From: Caldilineaceae bacterium SB0661_bin_34
GTDB lineage: Bacteria; Chloroflexota; Anaerolineae; Caldilineales; Caldilineaceae
DNA: 45,418 nucleotides
Direction: 5' to 3'
Assembly (NCBI GenBank): GCA_009841145.1
Contig: VXMJ01000010.1
Span: 1 to 45,418, forward strand
In this document: piece by piece, positions 44,732-45,418 of the stretch
Numbering within the stretch: the stretch's first letter is position 1
How the letters are laid out: the number at the start of each line of letters is the position of its first letter
Translations under genes and position numbers: made by a program
Notes under the pieces: model-generated
Told to the model about the DNA's origin: nothing
Databases searched by the model: none
What the model saw: only the letters and a program-made list of their open reading frames with translations

Positions 44732-45418
44732 ATGCCCAACAGCCCCGATTCTACAACGCAGGCCCCGGACACCGTTCACCGCACGGTGCGTCTGCGCCTG
44801 TTTCCGGGCGACGCCGCCACCGGCATCCTGCTGACGGCCATCGCCGGTGCCTGCCACCATGTCTGGAACCACATGCTGGCCGACTGTGAGTGGCGGTACG
44901 CACGCTGGAAGGAGATGCACGTGCCCGCTCTCAACTGGCCGGAGGTTCGGGCAGGCAAGACGGCGTGGGCCAAGGCCGTCCGCAGGAAGATGAGACCCGG
45001 TCCGTCCACGAGTTTCTTCATCCTGGTCCAGCGGTTCACGGAACTGCGCAACGACCCGGACCGTGCCTGGCTGAAGGCGTACCCGTACAAGGTGGTCCGC
45101 TACAGCCTGAAGTACCTGGCCGACACGTACGCGCGGTACAAGGCGGACCCGGTGAACGAAGGCAAGCCCCGGTTCAAGGCCCGACACTTCACCGTGCCGG
45201 CGTTCACCATTCCCGAGGCCGTCAGGATGGACGGGGACCGCCTGTACATGCCCAAGGTGGGCTGGCTGCGGCTGGCCGGCAGCGACCCGTACGCGGGCTG
45301 CAGCCGCTGACCGTGCGCGTGCGCATGGAAGGCACGGAACAGTACCCCAAGTGGTACGCGTATGTCTGCTACGAGGTGCCCGCGGAGCAGGTGAAGCAAC
45401 CCGCACCGGACGGCGCGC
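44732..45418 (+). pseudogene. tnpB: TnpB/OrfB-type (IS200/IS605-like) gene, frameshifted and cut by the window edge
   Basis: The first 192 codons match the N-terminal half of the TnpB/OrfB family, RNA-guided nucleases of IS200/IS605-type elements. Seen are VRLRLFPGDAATGILLTAIA, CHHVWNHMLADCEWRYARW, RFTELRNDPDRAWLKAYP, VVRYSLKYLADTYARYKADP and RFKARHFTVPAFTIPEAV. The frame stops at 45310 after DPYAGCSR. In another frame the match goes on at once (PLTVRVRMEGTEQYPKWYAY) to the window end. One missing base near 45296 explains the break. The RuvC-like catalytic part would lie beyond the edge. A promoter and hairpin precede the ATG. The break may be real decay or a sequencing error. No TnpA transposase is seen. 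Confidence 0.88.

Noticed and set aside
1..45418. CRISPR arrays, rRNA genes and retron-like or DGR elements
   Set aside because: No regularly spaced direct repeats, no rRNA sequence, no reverse transcriptase and no Cas genes were seen on either strand.

Overview
The window is a GC-rich bacterial chromosome segment of about 45 kb. Its genes are dense, with short operons on both strands. Three features suggest a heterotrophic monoderm-like lineage with a Chloroflexota flavour: several Tat-exported lipoprotein solute-binding proteins, stand-alone FtsX-type permeases, and a quinol-type NO reductase. The taxonomic guess is gestalt only and is weak; no rRNA or marker gene here fixes it.

Layout. 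(1) 362-2841, minus: a McrBC type IV restriction pair. (2) 3023-6364, minus: a Tat-lipoprotein solute-binding protein followed by an S9 prolyl-oligopeptidase-type peptidase. (3) 6636-13511, plus: an inositol-phosphatase-family enzyme, a 1245-residue protein (glycosidase-like domain plus three amidase-fold copies, only one with zinc ligands), ScpA, and a YprB-type exonuclease-like protein. tRNA-Asn and a strong hairpin follow. (4) 13740-20000: an accessory zone next to the tRNA. It holds a DUF2283 protein, a 5'-truncated ATP-binding regulator, an AAA/DUF4143 ATPase preceded by a perfect 29-bp palindrome, an EamA transporter, IS5- and IS630-like transposase wrecks, and Ada. (5) 20000-21584, minus: a MacB/FtsX-type permease with a small membrane-anchored protein. 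(6) 21982-24315: quinol-type NO reductase, convergent with an SRPBCC protein. (7) 25364-31666, plus: a sugar ABC importer (binding protein, terminator, two permeases) followed by a large FtsX-type permease; no ATPase is present. (8) 32025-35961: a PD-(D/E)XK nuclease with an orphan ribbon-helix-helix gene, divergent from an AAA-plus-PD-(D/E)XK protein. This could be a small defence or selfish-gene cluster. (9) 36026-42320, minus: a complete peptide/nickel-type ABC importer in the order binding protein, OppB, OppC, OppD, OppF. (10) 42934-44586, plus: an SRPBCC protein and an NAD-dependent epimerase/dehydratase. (11) 44732 to the edge: a frameshifted TnpB/OrfB-type gene with a clear promoter and leader hairpin.

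How the parts relate. The two large importers show the same design: a strong hairpin lies between the binding-protein gene and the permease genes, as expected for over-producing the binding protein. The sugar importer and both FtsX permeases lack a local ATPase and must borrow one encoded elsewhere. The most unusual object is the 1245-residue amidase-repeat protein. Its gene abuts scpA with no intergenic base, it has no visible signal peptide, and two of its three amidase-like copies look catalytically dead. The other candidates for undescribed biology are the RHH/PD-(D/E)XK/AAA cluster and the palindrome-fronted DUF4143 ATPase.
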